The translations under genes and the position numbers were made by a program. Below, piece by piece: positions 38,301 to 49,446 of a stretch of 64,000 nucleotides of DNA (position 1 is its first letter; each line of letters starts with the position of its first letter). The stretch is from Lasioglossum baleicum (Eukaryota; Arthropoda; Insecta; Hymenoptera; Halictidae). A model generated the notes under the pieces. The model made no database searches, was not told the origin of the DNA, and was given only the letters and a program-made list of their open reading frames with translations. The stretch covers positions 930,001 to 994,000 of the forward strand of contig NW_027469111.1 in assembly GCF_051020765.1 (NCBI RefSeq), written 5' to 3'.

Positions 38301-39411
38301 AAGCATCTTTACCTTTGTATTCTTTTACGTTTATAATATACTTTGTTTTACCAGAGTCAATCTAGATCCCAATTATTATTTCCTTGCTCCTAACTCCGTA
38401 GTTTGAAGTGACACGTTGTTAGTTAGAGATAGAGTTCTCACTGGAAGGTTCGCGAATAGTATTCCTTATTCAATTTCCTGTTTCAACGTGTTCGCGTACG
38501 TGCGTGATAGTGATAGACTTGCTCGCATAGCAAGCCCCGCAGCATCCACGTCCGTTTTCTCGAATCAAAATATCGTCAACCACGCGGACGATATTCGCGA
38601 GATAAATTCACGGGATCGCACAGCGTCCACGCCCGTTTTCGCTAGTTAAAATATCGTCAATCACGCGGACGATATTCGTGAGTTAGATTCACGGTATCGT
38701 ACAGCGTCCACGCCCGTTTCCTCAACGAGCGCATCCGTCTACAATACCGTAGCCGCCAGCTGTCAACCATTGGAGGTCGTTCCTGTGAAATATTGACGTG
38801 ACAGAATTTGGCGCAGTCGTCAATCCTTGAAGGTCGTTTCCAGCCATTTGGATCAACGCCTGTCAAGCAGAGCGGACCGAATTCAAGGCCATCAGCGCAA
38901 CCGTAGCCGTTCATCCGTTGCGAACCCATTTCTCGTGTTAATCGACAAACAAGCGAAGCGTATAAGTAAGTGGAACATATTATCGCGTATGTTTCAGGGT
39001 CGCGTGCATCATTCATCTGTGTAAGACCGCATGCAGGTGTCGGCATCGGGTCCTAGTCTGTTGATAAAAAGACCAACACTTTTATTAAATGTCAGTCAGT
39101 GGAAGAGCAGAGTAGCCGGGCCGCGGTATTCTCTTCTCTTGCTCTTATAGCCCCGCCAGGACGTGACACAGATGACTGCGGAGATGAAGTGCGACGCGGA
39201 GGAGGATTCTACAGTGTGTTTCAAAGGTAAGTATGATTTCTGTTTCTATCGCGTGATTCAAAAGTGATGTTAATATATGATATTTTCTATTTTAGGTGAT
39301 TTCGAGGATGAAGCGTGACGCTGTGGACTTTATAATGTATTACGAGGTTAGATATGATTAATTAAATATTATTGTACTAATTCAAACGTTGGTGTTTGAG
39401 CCAACGTCACA
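35365..39411 (-). repeat. 3' LTR of element A (interrupted by a solo LTR)
   Basis: About 2288 bp once the 1755-bp solo LTR and its 4-bp duplication are removed. It aligns with 43712-45726 almost base for base. It carries ~190 bp (about 35805-35996) missing from the other copy and three rather than one copies of a GAGAGCTTGTTAACGA-type repeat near 36330-36450. It has short imperfect terminal inverted repeats (TGTTACGT / ACGTCACA). Confidence 0.85.
37414..39168 (+). mobile_element. Solo B-family LTR inserted in element A's 3' LTR
   Basis: 1755 bp, TGTGACGTCGG...CCAGGACGTGACA, flanked by CAGG (37410-37413) and CAGA (39169-39172), a 4-bp target duplication with one mismatch. The partner LTR of A reads straight through this point (TTACAGGTGACTGCGG at about 45482), giving the empty site. 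The sense strand is plus, judged from the envelope-bearing copy. It lacks 18 bp relative to the 54044 LTR. Confidence 0.85.
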
Positions 39412-39893
39412 CCTCCCCTGCCGGAGAAGAAATTACGTAAAACGGAATTTCGTTACAGCGCGGGGGTGCGCGGAACGGCAACCTACAATGAAATCGGAGG
39501 GTTGTCGGCGTGTGGGTGGATTAGGGCGGAGCTGGCGACGTCATCACTGCTGCAAGTTGTCGTGGTGTCGGTGAGTTGAGATACGTATCGTATGGCGGCC
39601 CTGCGAGCATCCTTGACAGTATGCGTTGTCCAGAATTTGTACTTCCGTGCAATTTGTTGGTTGCAGCGGACACAGGAGTAATCCATTCCTTGGTGGACGG
39701 CATGGAATACGTGGAACACCTCCTGGGTGGAGGATCTGCACGTGATGTGACTGCTCTCCTACGGTGTCGTGACCGTCTTGGAGTGTGGAGTTCAACAACA
39801 TGTAGTTGTTGTATAGTGTGGCCTGCAGAACTTCGTATGGGCCTGTACATGGGCGTCGGGTCTGTCTTTCCTAGGCACCTTGTAAATTGATTA
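39412..39893 (-). other. Unidentified 480 bp between element A pol remnant and 3' LTR
   Basis: No recognisable domain. Overlapping minus-strand frames of 78-109 codons exist (39483-39850) but none resembles integrase or envelope. The polypurine-like tract GGCAGGGGAGG (minus strand) ends at 39412, next to the LTR. It is probably the joined remnant of a larger deleted region. Confidence 0.5.
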
Positions 39894-41515
39894 TTATATT
39901 AAACGTTTTGTTAGGGCCATATCCCTATCCTGGTAATGTTCTGACCTCTCCTGTGAATTAGGAGGATTTATGCGCCTCGTGTTTGTGTTTCGATTATGTG
40001 TGTCTGTAGTCGAAACACTGAGAGCGGATTCGGGGGGGTTGAATTTGTCGCTTGTTCCTTGGCTTGAATTACAACCTCGCAATGGCAGATCGAGTTTTGA
40101 GTATCGATCCTTATCTGTCGCATACTGTTTAAGATAATCCGCGGGTACGATGTGGTGGTCGTTCGTCTGCGGATGGTATGCTGGCGTTTGAGTGTCCGCG
40201 ATCTTGAATCTCGTTGACGATTGGGAGTCGCTCTTGCTTCTTTTTTCTGCCATGATGAAGCTCGTGGGGTAAATATCGCGTGGAGGGGGGTGCTCGTATG
40301 CTGCCGTTCTTATGTTTCGACGCTGGGGGCGGAAGGGATCGCGTTGCGTAGTGATAACGTTCGAAGATATGGCGTGACGTTCTTTTTTATCGACAGTATC
40401 GATCTGCGCGGAGTTATCGATCTCGTCCGGATTTCTATCGGCTACGACGCACAATATAAGCTTTTCCGAGTTTTCCTCGGTTAATGGGACGTTTGGCGCG
40501 GGGTGGTCAACTGTCACCGTTTCGTGCGGGTGATCCGTACGAGTATTATCATTTAAAGCGATTGGAGAATCCGAAACGGGGTCGGAGTTTGTTAGTAGGG
40601 TGAGAGGTAGCTGGGGCGTAATAGGATTTGGTGTTTGATCTTGTGGAGCGTTGGGTGATTTCGATAATAAGGGAGATTTTGGTAATAGGGGCGAATTTGG
40701 TAATGGGGGTGATTTTGATAGTGGGGTCGATTTTGGTAATGAGGGAGATTTTGATAATAGGGGCGATTTTGATAATAGTGAGGGAGATTTTGGCAGTGGC
40801 GTCGATGTTGATAATCGTGCCGTGGGGTGTGGGGGAGGGTTAGATTTAGTAGGGGAAGGGGGGGTTGACGAGGGAGATTTAGAATTCGTAGGAGTGGGGG
40901 TGGTGTCGACGGAGAAGGGTGCCACGAACTCTTTTACTTCCGGTGTCGGAAGGGAGAAGGTAACCGATTCGGTCGATGCGTTGATGCATCGAAGGCACGC
41001 TTTTCCGTTATTATTTGTGACTAGGCAGTCACCTAGGGGGACGTTCGGCAGATTGTCTATGCGGGGTAGGTACCCGGTGTCTGGACCGACTACGTCGAGA
41101 GAGATGCACGCGGCGGATCGAGGTTCGATCGTGTATTCACGCGGATCATTGAATGGTATGCAGGTGTCTCTGCATATTATTTGACGTTTGGTGAATGATA
41201 TCTCACCACCTCTTTTGAAGAAGGGGGAGCCTATTATTCCGTCAATTTGATTGGGGAGGATGTCGGGGAATACATGAAACAGTGCTTTAATCGAATTCGA
41301 CAATTGTATATACGCGATACCAAGGGTGTCTACGGTGCCCTCGGTGATTCCTTGCACTTTGACAATGTGCTCGGGATATATTTGAACATCGGGGCGGAGA
41401 CTAGAAACTCTGATAAGGTTTAATTCCGACCCGGTGTCAACTAAGAATTCGCATTGTTTCATGAGTTCTGGTGCGTCGATGCTGACGCGGGGGATCGGGG
41501 AATCGTGAGAGAGGT
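39894..41515 (-). pseudogene. pol: Element A pol remnant: aspartic protease plus repetitive linker, no RT
   Basis: The frame overlaps or abuts the gag stop in the -1 frame. The ATG at 41462 is internal, and the frame is open upstream with INLSHDSPIPR, matching the same place in element B. The protease active site VDTGSELNLI lies just after this Met, and DGIIGSPFF follows about 65 residues later. Next is a long Ser/Pro/Lys linker of short repeats (SKSPSLPKS-type, near 40650-40860) and a hydrophilic tail ending at a stop. The RT, RNase H and integrase expected after the linker are missing, while the remaining 522 codons are uninterrupted. I could not identify the last ~200 residues. Confidence 0.75.
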
Positions 41516-42835
41516 TTATCGGGGAGACGAAGCGGATCGGATTTTGTGGGGGCTCAGGGGTGGGTTTTCCGAGGTCGAGGCCTCCCGGGTCTGCGGCAGA
41601 TTGTTCGGGAGGCCGGGCTCGTTTCCCTGCCGGAGATTGTTATAAAATTCACGGCGGCGACACTCGTGAATAACGTGACCCGGTGTTTTGCAATACCTAC
41701 AGAATTTAGGTATCTCGGTGGGGTACGGTTCGCGTTTTCCTCGATAGGAATTGTAGGGGGGCCGTTCTCTGTACGTTGGGGATGGGAGGGGGTGATTCGT
41801 ATTTCTGGAATTCGGAGGATTGGTGTTGCGCCAGGGTTCGTGATTCGCGGAGGGGTGGGGGTTACGGTCGGCCATGGTTTGTTGGCCTGTAACATAGACT
41901 GTTGATTCGCGTTGGGGGTAATTGAAATGGCGGCGCTCGGGGGTGCGGTCCCTTGATTCGGAGAATTTAACACGCCTGTGTTCGTCGCGCGACACGTTAC
42001 CGTAATTTTTATTGTCGATTTCAAATTGCCGGTATGCCGAAATGTCTTCGTCGAAGACTCGATCTAGATTTCTCCTAAGATGGGGTCGGACTTCTGTTCG
42101 AAGGGCGGGGATTAGTCCTCGGATGAAGGATTCTTTTGTGAGATTATCGACCTCATCGACGTTAGGTTCATAGCTATTGCAATCGAGGATAGCTGTGCGA
42201 AGGTCTTTTACCCTTGTTATGAAATCTAGTATGTGTTCGTGGGGACTTTGAATAATACTGGCGAGATCGCCTCTGTATTGATCGACGAATTTATGGGGAC
42301 CTAATACGTCCTTTAATCTATTGCAGAGAGCTGAGATCGTCGAGTAGTCTCCGTCTTCGATTGCCGCGTAAGCGCGTCCGTGGAGCTTATTGCATATGAG
42401 CTTCGTGAGGGTTCGTTCTGCGTGCTCGGAGATTGTTTCGCGTGCTCGTTTGCATGCGCGTACGAATTGAAGAACACTTAAATCGCTACCGTCAAATCTA
42501 GGTACGGATTCTACGGCATGTTTGACGAGGTAGTTTTCGGATAAGGGGCGTTGTGTTTCTCCTTGAGGGGTGGAATGGGAACGGTTTAAGAATCGCGGGC
42601 TATTTGAGTCGATGCTGTTCAGTCGTAGGTCGTTCAGTTCGCGCCTCATTGCAAGTAGTTCGTTTTGACGTGCGCGAGATTCTGTTTCGTAAGCGTTCTT
42701 GGTGACTTCAAGGGTTGCGGCCTGTTCGCGGAGGATGGCTTCTCGGTTAGCTAATTCTTGTTGTAAAACGATGAGAGCCTCCTCGGAGAGGGGTTCAGCG
42801 GATCTGGGGCGGGGTTGGTAGTTGTCGTTATTCAT
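41516..42835 (-). CDS. gag: Gag polyprotein of element A
   Basis: 439 aa from ATG 42835. Residues ~15-75 are a predicted coiled coil (glutamine- and glutamate-rich heptads). Residues ~105-250 form the capsid-like core with VPRFDGSDLSVLQFVRACKR, TLTKLICNKLHGRAYAAIED, ALCNRLKDVLGP and ITRVKDLRTAIL. A zinc knuckle of the C-x2-C-x4-H-x4-C type (CRYCKTPGHVIHEC) sits at ~377-390, near the end, and would bind genomic RNA. The core is clearly homologous to the gag genes at 48139 and 61122. The gene is intact, so it could still make particles that package other element RNAs. Confidence 0.85.
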   Translation of the reverse strand: MNNDNYQPRPRSAEPLSEEALIVLQQELANREAILREQAATLEVTKNAYETESRARQNELLAMRRELNDLRLNSIDSNSPRFLNRSHSTPQGETQRPLSENYLVKHAVESVPRFDGSDLSVLQFVRACKRARETISEHAERTLTKLICNKLHGRAYAAIEDGDYSTISALCNRLKDVLGPHKFVDQYRGDLASIIQSPHEHILDFITRVKDLRTAILDCNSYEPNVDEVDNLTKESFIRGLIPALRTEVRPHLRRNLDRVFDEDISAYRQFEIDNKNYGNVSRDEHRRVKFSESRDRTPERRHFNYPQRESTVYVTGQQTMADRNPHPSANHEPWRNTNPPNSRNTNHPLPSPTYRERPPYNSYRGKREPYPTEIPKFCRYCKTPGHVIHECRRREFYNNLRQGNEPGLPNNLPQTREASTSENPPLSPHKIRSASSPR

Positions 42836-43711
42836 TTTGGCGCAAGAGGGGGTAGTTCGAGGGTGGAACGATAATGTTCAAATAGGGGAGGGTGGGTAGG
42901 GTGAAATCTTGTAGAAGATTGTGATCGAAGGAGGTTTGTACGCGACGGAGAGATTGAACACGGGTTCTGATACGATCTATGAAAATAACCGTATCCGTGT
43001 TAGAATTCGAAGGGGGCGGTGGTTTTGAAGAGGGTAGAGAATCGAGGGTAGTTCTCTGTTGATAGAGACGTTTGAAAGTGTTCGTGGACGTCGTGTAGTT
43101 CGCGAGGTGTGCTGATTTCGAGTGATGAGGTAAAGGGGTTGAGGGGTGAGAAAAGCGTGGAAAACGACTTCGAAATAGGCCTGAGGGGTAGTCCGTGGGT
43201 GAAATGCTTTGGGTAAAGCCTTTTAAAAATTTCGTTATTTTTTTGATACGACGAACGGTTTAGGAGATACAGCGGTTTCAAAATTTGGCGTCGAGGGGTA
43301 GGTGAGAAGAAAGGGGTGGCGAATCGTCTTTTGGATAGGCCTAGAGGGTAGTGTCGGGCTAGTATACTTAGCGTATGGTATCCCGGAAATTTCGTTATTT
43401 TTTTCCTAGGACGCACGGTTTAGGAGATATAGCGATTTTAAAATTGGCTACTCCACCAAAGTGATTCCGATTGAACGGAGTGAATAATTCTTCGAAGCTA
43501 TGGGGAGTGGATAGATACAGGTTTCTCGACAGACACGGTCGAATGGAGTGGCTACAGGTCGATCAAGATTTGGAGAATTAGGATTTGGAGCGACCTGTAT
43601 AGCTTCGTAAGAGGGTGATAAACGATGGATTTTGTATAGTTGGAGGGTAATTTTGGGACGTTTGCAAGGATCGAATCGCGTGTCCTACCGACTGCGCCAA
43701 TTTTTCCCCTC
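42836..43711 (-). promoter_or_regulatory. Element A leader with primer binding site and internal duplication
   Basis: The primer binding site complement TCCTACCGACTGCGCCA is at 43683-43699, twelve nucleotides from the LTR. It matches a tRNA-Ser 3' end, as used by the 17.6/297 group. Between it and gag, a ~170-bp segment is tandemly repeated in diverged form (about 43110-43450; both halves contain ATTTCGTTATTTTTTT and GGTTTAGGAGATA). A 138-codon minus-strand frame (43000-43416) spans the duplication. It lacks any domain I recognise, and I do not call it a gene. Confidence 0.7.
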
Positions 43712-45726
43712 TGTTACGTCCCTAGTACTGCATCCGGTGTACCGTCGACGCGTCCTTCGGATTGTAACAGGTGGTCGACACGTCCAGGAAATGAAAGCTT
43801 CCGGCCGTGACGAATATTAAATAAAGAACGTTCGATCTTAGATCCACGCGACACGTACGTTCGCGTCTGATCAAGGCTTGCCTTGTCCGAAATTACTAAC
43901 CTCCTCTAATACAAAGTCAACGTGTCCCCTGAGGGACGAAGGGACCGGAGGGAGACGAAGAAAGATGGCGGAAGACGAAAAGGGGTTATACTCACGTGAA
44001 ATTGTAGGTTAGGAGGCGCCGATGGCTACTTCGCACGTGCACTCGCCTTCTTTGAGCTCTACGATATAATCCTCTGATAGGAACAAGGGTGGAAGGGAAT
44101 CGATATATGCGATCGCGAGGAATATAATAAAGAATTGATGCACGGAACACGATCCAAGTGCACTAACACTGATACACTCGCGGTCACTGGCGAAGAAAAG
44201 GGTAAGGTAATGAACGGAAGAAGGTACTGGTAACGATAGAAATAGAAGAATAAAACGTTAATGAATGTGTTATGTGAGATGAATTTATATATGAAGAATG
44301 ACACAGAGAATCAGAATATTTAATCAGTGTAAGAGTGAATCGGAACAGTATTATAATCGTAGTAATATAAATAGTACAGTTTAATTTATAAAGAACAAGA
44401 TATAAATGTCGGAAATTGGAATTGATGTAGGAAATAGGAGGATTCGTAACGAGAGCACTGAACTACACTTGCTTGAATAAACGAAAGAGAGCTTGTTAAC
44501 GACTCGACGGTTGGCGAACGAAAGAGAGCTATCCACTCTGAGAGGGGATACTTATAGGCCGAGCGCGGACCAGCGAAATTCGGCTGTTGCTATGCGAAAA
44601 GCACGTGTTTCTTACGTAACTTGGTTATATAATCGAGGTCATATGGTTACGTAATCGCTGTATAGTGATTATGTAACCGCTGTCATGTAATCGAACACGT
44701 GTATGAATTCTACATAAAATAATTATCAATTATGTGGATTTCGAGTTTTGAGGTATCGATGAATATCAGGAGAGATTGTATTAAACAATTTCCTAATATT
44801 AATCGACATGAAAACGTGGATTTCACTCGTATGTACGTATAATTGCATTGCTTTACGTTATACGTAATTGCATGCGATTATACGTAATTATACGTTATAC
44901 AGAAATTATTATGAGTAATTTGTTGCTCATGATAATTTCATTATGCATAATTGATAGTTATTTGCATTTGTGATCGTTCTCGTTACAGGTGGGAAATATG
45001 TTGGACAGGTATGTATGCCGCTTTACCTTTCGCTCGATCGGCGGGAATATCATAGGCGTAACTATTAATTATTTCTTCGAGATTTTCTATTATGATCTTT
45101 TTGATATTTTACTCATCATCGAGGAGATTAATGACGATTAATTGTCATTAATTTATTCCCAGGTGATGAAGTCGAATTTAACGTATTTTATTATTGATAA
45201 TTAATAGTTATGCTGATTCAACGGTAAGGATTTTGCTTCTTAACGACTACTATTGTTTGTGTTACATGGAGTTGTGTGCTTGTAATTAGTAGAATTGTTT
45301 ATAATAAATGTAGAATTTGAATAGTGAATTATGGCAAGAATGGTTTTGGTAACAAGTGATCAATTTCCAGGTTTCGACTTATGTGCTTATATATAACGGA
45401 TTACGAGTACAGGGAGTTTCAATATCACGCGCGAACGATAGATGTACAGCGCGTTTCAAAATAATACTTTATACTTTTTGTTACAGGTGACTGCGGAGAT
45501 GAAGTGCGACGCGGAGGAGGATTCTACAGTGTGTTTCAAAGGTAAGTATGATTTCTGTTTCTATCGCGTGATTCAAAAGTGATGTTAATATATGATATTT
45601 TCTATTTTAGGTGATTTCGAGGATGAAGCGTGACGCTGTGGACTTTATAATGTATTACGAGGTTAGATATGATTAATTAAATATTATTGTACTAATCCAA
45701 ACGTTGGTGTTTGAGCCAACGTCACA
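43712..45726 (-). repeat. 5' LTR of element A
   Basis: 2015 bp. It lacks ~190 bp and two short tandem copies relative to the 3' LTR but keeps the uninterrupted site used by the solo B LTR. Its right end directly abuts codons of element B's RNase H domain. Confidence 0.85.
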
Positions 45727-48150
45727 TGGGATCCTTTACGGATGTCATCCACACCAGCGGTCTGTGATCGGTGATGAGTAAGAATTTCCTGCCGTAAATG
45801 TACGGGCGGAAATATTGGACGGCGAATATTATGGCTAAACACTCTTTTTCTATTGTGGAGTAGTTTAGTTCAGCGCCGTGAAGAATACGTGACGCGTACG
45901 CGATAGGGCGATCCTTTCCCACGTCGCCTTGGCTCAGGACAGCGCCGATCGCGTACCCTGAGGCGTCGCACGTTACGTTGAATGGTTTCCCAAAATCTGG
46001 GTACTGGAGGACAGGCTCCGTACACAATGCCTGTCGTAAAGTCTCGAAGGCTTCCTCCTGCTTTGACCCCCACACGAATTTCGTGTCCTTGGTAAGGAGT
46101 TGGGTGAGGGGTTTGGAAATATGAGCGAATCTATCTATGAATCTGCGGTAATAGCCCGCTAGACCTAAAAATTCGCGGACGTTCTTTGCGTTTTTCGGTC
46201 GAGGATAATTTTGGACCGCGTTAATTTTTTTAGGGCATGGCCGTACGCCATCTTCGCTAATCTGGTGTCCTAGGTAAGCTACCTCTCTGTGCAAAAACCC
46301 GCATTTAGACGGTTGTAATTTCAAATTGGCGGCTCTCAATCGGCGAGCCAATTTATCAAATTTCGCTTTGTGTTCTTCTAGGGAACGCGCGTATATGACT
46401 ATATCGTCAAGATAAACGAAGAGTTCGTTACCTTGGAGACCGGTTAGGATCGTATCCATTAGTCGCTGGAACGTAGCCGGCGCATTACGCAATCCGAACG
46501 GCATTCTATTATACTGGTAATGTCCGAACGGAGTTGAGAAGGCGGTTTTTGCGGCGTCCTCCTTTTCCATGCCTATTTGGTGAAACCCGCTCGCCAGATC
46601 GAATACGCTAAAATATTTGGCACTACCCAGCTGATCTAAGATCTCGTTTATGCTGGGCAGTGGATAAGCGTCTGCTATTGACTTCTCGTTTAAAGCGCGA
46701 TAGTCAATTACCATTCTCCATTTCTTATTTCCTTCGGCATCCGCTTTCTTCGGTACGATCCACAAAGGGGAGTTATATGGTGAACTAGAGGGTGCGACTA
46801 TATCATTTTGTAAGAGTTCACACATTTGTTTGTCGATCTCTTCTTTGTGAATCGGCGGATACCGGTATTGCTTGGTATGTACGGGGATGTCGTCCGTCGT
46901 GGGGATTTTATGTGTTACAGCGTTAGTTTTCCCCAGACGATCCCCTTGAAGGTGGAAGAGATCATTATTCTCCTCCAATAAAGATTTGACATGGTCTACC
47001 TCGTCGTGATCGAGGTGATCCATGGGAATAGTTTCCATAAGCTCATTAACGCGAGCATTACGGGACTTGGTAATGGAATGGACCCTTTTGGGTATGAATT
47101 CGAAGCCTTTCATAAGGGGTTTCGAGTATGAGTGATCGGGATGGTTACCGGAATTGTTTAGGAAATCGGGATGGCTACCGGAATCGTCGGGATGGTTACC
47201 GGAATTATTTAAAGAATCGGGATGGCTACCGGAATCGTCGGGATGGTTACCGGAATTATTTAAAGAATCGGGATGGCTACCGGAATCGTCGGGATGGTTA
47301 CCGGAATTATTTAAAGAATCGGGATGGCTACCGGAATCGTCGGAATGGTTACCGGAATTAATAGAAGACGCGAGTTGATCGTTAACGATCGTCTCGTGCG
47401 CGCGGCACGCACGAGCATTGAATAAGTCCGAATTGACTTCGGCTTGAATATTCGAAAAGGGAACCTCGATCTCTTCCACCTCCAACGTAGGCAGGGAGAA
47501 GGACGCCACTTCGGACGATGCGTTAAAGCATCGCAGGTATGCCTTTCCGTTACGGTTGGTGACTAAACAATCACCTAAGAACACATCGGGTTTTACATCT
47601 ACTTTTCGCACATACCCTTCGCTTGGGCCCTTTACGTTGACGGCTATGCAGGCGGCGGTACGGCTTTCGATGGAATGTTCCCGAGGATTCGAAAAGGGAA
47701 TACGTAGGTTTTTATACTCTACGCATTCCTTCGCAAATGATATCTCTGCTCCCTCTCTGAAGAAGGGGGAGCCTAAGATACCATCTATATTAATTGGAAA
47801 ACTGTCAGGCAGAACGTGTAGCGTGACTTTAATGGAATTTGCTAGCTCCGCATTGATATAACCGAGGGTCGCAATTTCTCCTTCTGTCACGCCATGGACG
47901 TGTATGACGCTGTCAGTTTTTAGATGAACGTCAGATTTGATACCAGACGCTCGGATTAAGTTGACCTCGGACCCGGTGTCCAAGAGGAACTCACACTCTT
48001 TTGAGAAGAGTGACGATTTTGCTTTTATTCGAGGGATAGGGGAGTCCGGCGCGAGATTTATTGCCGAGACTAATTTCGCGGATGGTCGTTCATTCTGCTG
48101 ACCGTCCGGGTTATCTCTCTTATCTACTCGAATTTCATCTACTGCTGGTC
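45722..48150 (-). pseudogene. pol: Element B pol: protease, reverse transcriptase and RNase H, truncated before integrase
   Basis: The frame is open from within the gag end (-1 relative to gag), so expression by -1 frameshift is expected as in gypsy-like elements. Order: protease LDTGSEVNLI (47983), DGILGSPFF, then a repeat linker, then RT with WRMVIDYRALN, FSVFDLASGFHQI, FGLRNAPATFQ, catalytic FVYLDDIVIYA near 46400, and LGHQISEDG. RNase H follows with VTCDASGYAIGAVLSQ and TIEKECLAIIFAV, then ITDHRPLVWM. The reading frame stops within three bases of element A's LTR (stop at 45722-45724), so integrase is lost. The linker between protease and RT (47138-47370) is a 17-residue tandem repeat. No internal stop is present in 753 codons. 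Confidence 0.9.
47138..47370 (-). repeat. 51-bp tandem repeat in the protease-RT linker
   Basis: Four to five copies of a 17-residue unit SGNHPDDSGSHPDSLNN. The repeat is in frame, and the equivalent position in element A has a different Ser/Pro/Lys repeat. Confidence 0.9.
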
Positions 48151-49446
48151 GTCGCTGATGACGGCCAGCTGTGTTGCCTTTTGGCGATTCTCTTGGGATG
48201 CCTCCCGTCCTTTGGTCGCGTTTGTCGGGAGGCTTGATTCGTTTCCCGACTCATTTCTATTGTAATATTCGCGGCGGCGACATTCGTGTATGTCATGTCC
48301 CGTGCGCTTACAATATTTACAATACTTCTGATTCTCCGTAGGAAAGCGATCGCGACCTGGGGACTGGGAAGCGCGATCTTCGCGTTTATACGTTTCGCGC
48401 TGATTTGATTGCGACGGTTCGTGACGTCGCGGAGGAGGAGAGCGATACGCGTCTCTGTTATCGGGTTTCCTGTCTCGCCAGGATTCACGAGGTGAAAAGG
48501 AAGGTCGTTGATCTTTCCTTTCCGAAGATCTGTTGCGCTGCTCTGGCGCATTCCTATCATAAGAAGAGTCGCTTGATCGCTCTGGTGTGCGATTACGAGA
48601 GTCGGAGAATGCAACGCGGCGTCCGTCGTCGCGATAACGAACACGGTCAAGCTCGTACTGTTTGTACGCGGTTACTGCTTCGTCGAATATTTTCTGTAAT
48701 TCGAGTGACGCGCAGAGCCTGACCTCGGCTCGAAGCGCTGGGATAAGACCACGCATGAAACAATCAACTGTGAATTTATCAATCTCGTCTAGATTGGGGA
48801 CCCCGCGGCCTGAATCTATGATCGCCGTTCTAAGGTCCTTTACTCGCGTAATATAATTCAACACGTGCTCGGACTGTCCCTGGTGTATCGAAGCTAATTC
48901 TCCGCGATACTGATCGATGAATTTATATGGGCCTAGTACATCTTTCAGGCGGTTGCACAATTCAGAGATTGTGTTAATATTTACGTCTTCAATCGCGGCG
49001 TATGCCTGTCCTCTAAGCTTATTGCATACTAATCTAGTGAGGGTACGCTCAGCTGTGGCTGGAACAGCCTCCAAGGCTCGCTTGCACGCGCGAACGAATT
49101 GTAGCACGGTTATGGAGGTGCCGTCAAAGGTAGGCACAAGTTCAACCGCTTGTTTAACGGTGAAATTCGAAGAATCGTGCATTATGGGTTCGCGGGGCGC
49201 AACGACTGGGCTAGCTGGAATTGATTGAGAATCTCTGGCCGATCGGATTTCTGCTATCTCGCGGCGTATATCCTCGTACGTTTCTCTCTGCTCACGCGTT
49301 TCTGTTTCGTATTGCAATTTGAGTTGAGTCAACGCGGCGGTTTGATTAATGAGAGCTGCTTCTCTACGAGCTAAATCTTTCTGGAATTCAATTAATTCCT
49401 CTTCCGTAGGAGGAACCTTCTTTCTAGCCTCGCTACGCGTTTCCAT
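48139..49446 (-). CDS. gag: Gag polyprotein of element B
   Basis: 435 aa from ATG 49446 (METRSEARKK). Residues ~15-75 are a coiled coil. The capsid-like core follows with VPTFDGTSITVLQFVRACKR, CNKLRGQAYAAIED, LCNRLKDVLGPYKFIDQYRG and ITRVKDLRTAII. An Arg/Ser-rich stretch with RNRTPERSSDSS comes next, and a zinc knuckle CKYCKRTGHDIHEC lies at ~373-387. The stop (TAG) overlaps the -1 pol frame. The gene is intact and closest to the broken gag at 61122-62487. It would assemble particles and bind RNA. Confidence 0.88.
   Translation of the reverse strand: METRSEARKKVPPTEEELIEFQKDLARREAALINQTAALTQLKLQYETETREQRETYEDIRREIAEIRSARDSQSIPASPVVAPREPIMHDSSNFTVKQAVELVPTFDGTSITVLQFVRACKRALEAVPATAERTLTRLVCNKLRGQAYAAIEDVNINTISELCNRLKDVLGPYKFIDQYRGELASIHQGQSEHVLNYITRVKDLRTAIIDSGRGVPNLDEIDKFTVDCFMRGLIPALRAEVRLCASLELQKIFDEAVTAYKQYELDRVRYRDDGRRVAFSDSRNRTPERSSDSSYDRNAPEQRNRSSERKDQRPSFSPRESWRDRKPDNRDAYRSPPPRRHEPSQSNQRETYKREDRASQSPGRDRFPTENQKYCKYCKRTGHDIHECRRREYYNRNESGNESSLPTNATKGREASQENRQKATQLAVISDDQQ

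Larger units (their letters stand above)
35365..45726 (-). mobile_element. Element A: errantivirus-like Ty3/Gypsy retrotransposon with internal pol deletion
   Basis: On the minus strand the order is 5' LTR (45726-43712), primer binding site, leader, gag, protease-containing pol remnant, unidentified 480 bp, polypurine-like GGCAGGGGAGG, 3' LTR (39411-35365). LTR ends on the sense strand are TGTGACGTTGG and GGGACGTAACA. RT, RNase H and integrase are absent, so it depends on a relative for movement. The flanks do not match: satellite sequence ending CGGA on the left, B-element pol starting TGGG on the right. This is therefore not a simple intact insertion, and recombination between two A copies is a likely explanation. 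Confidence 0.8.

Noticed and set aside
43000..43416. 138-codon frame in element A's leader
   Set aside because: Spans a diverged tandem duplication with no recognisable domain; not enough to call a gene.
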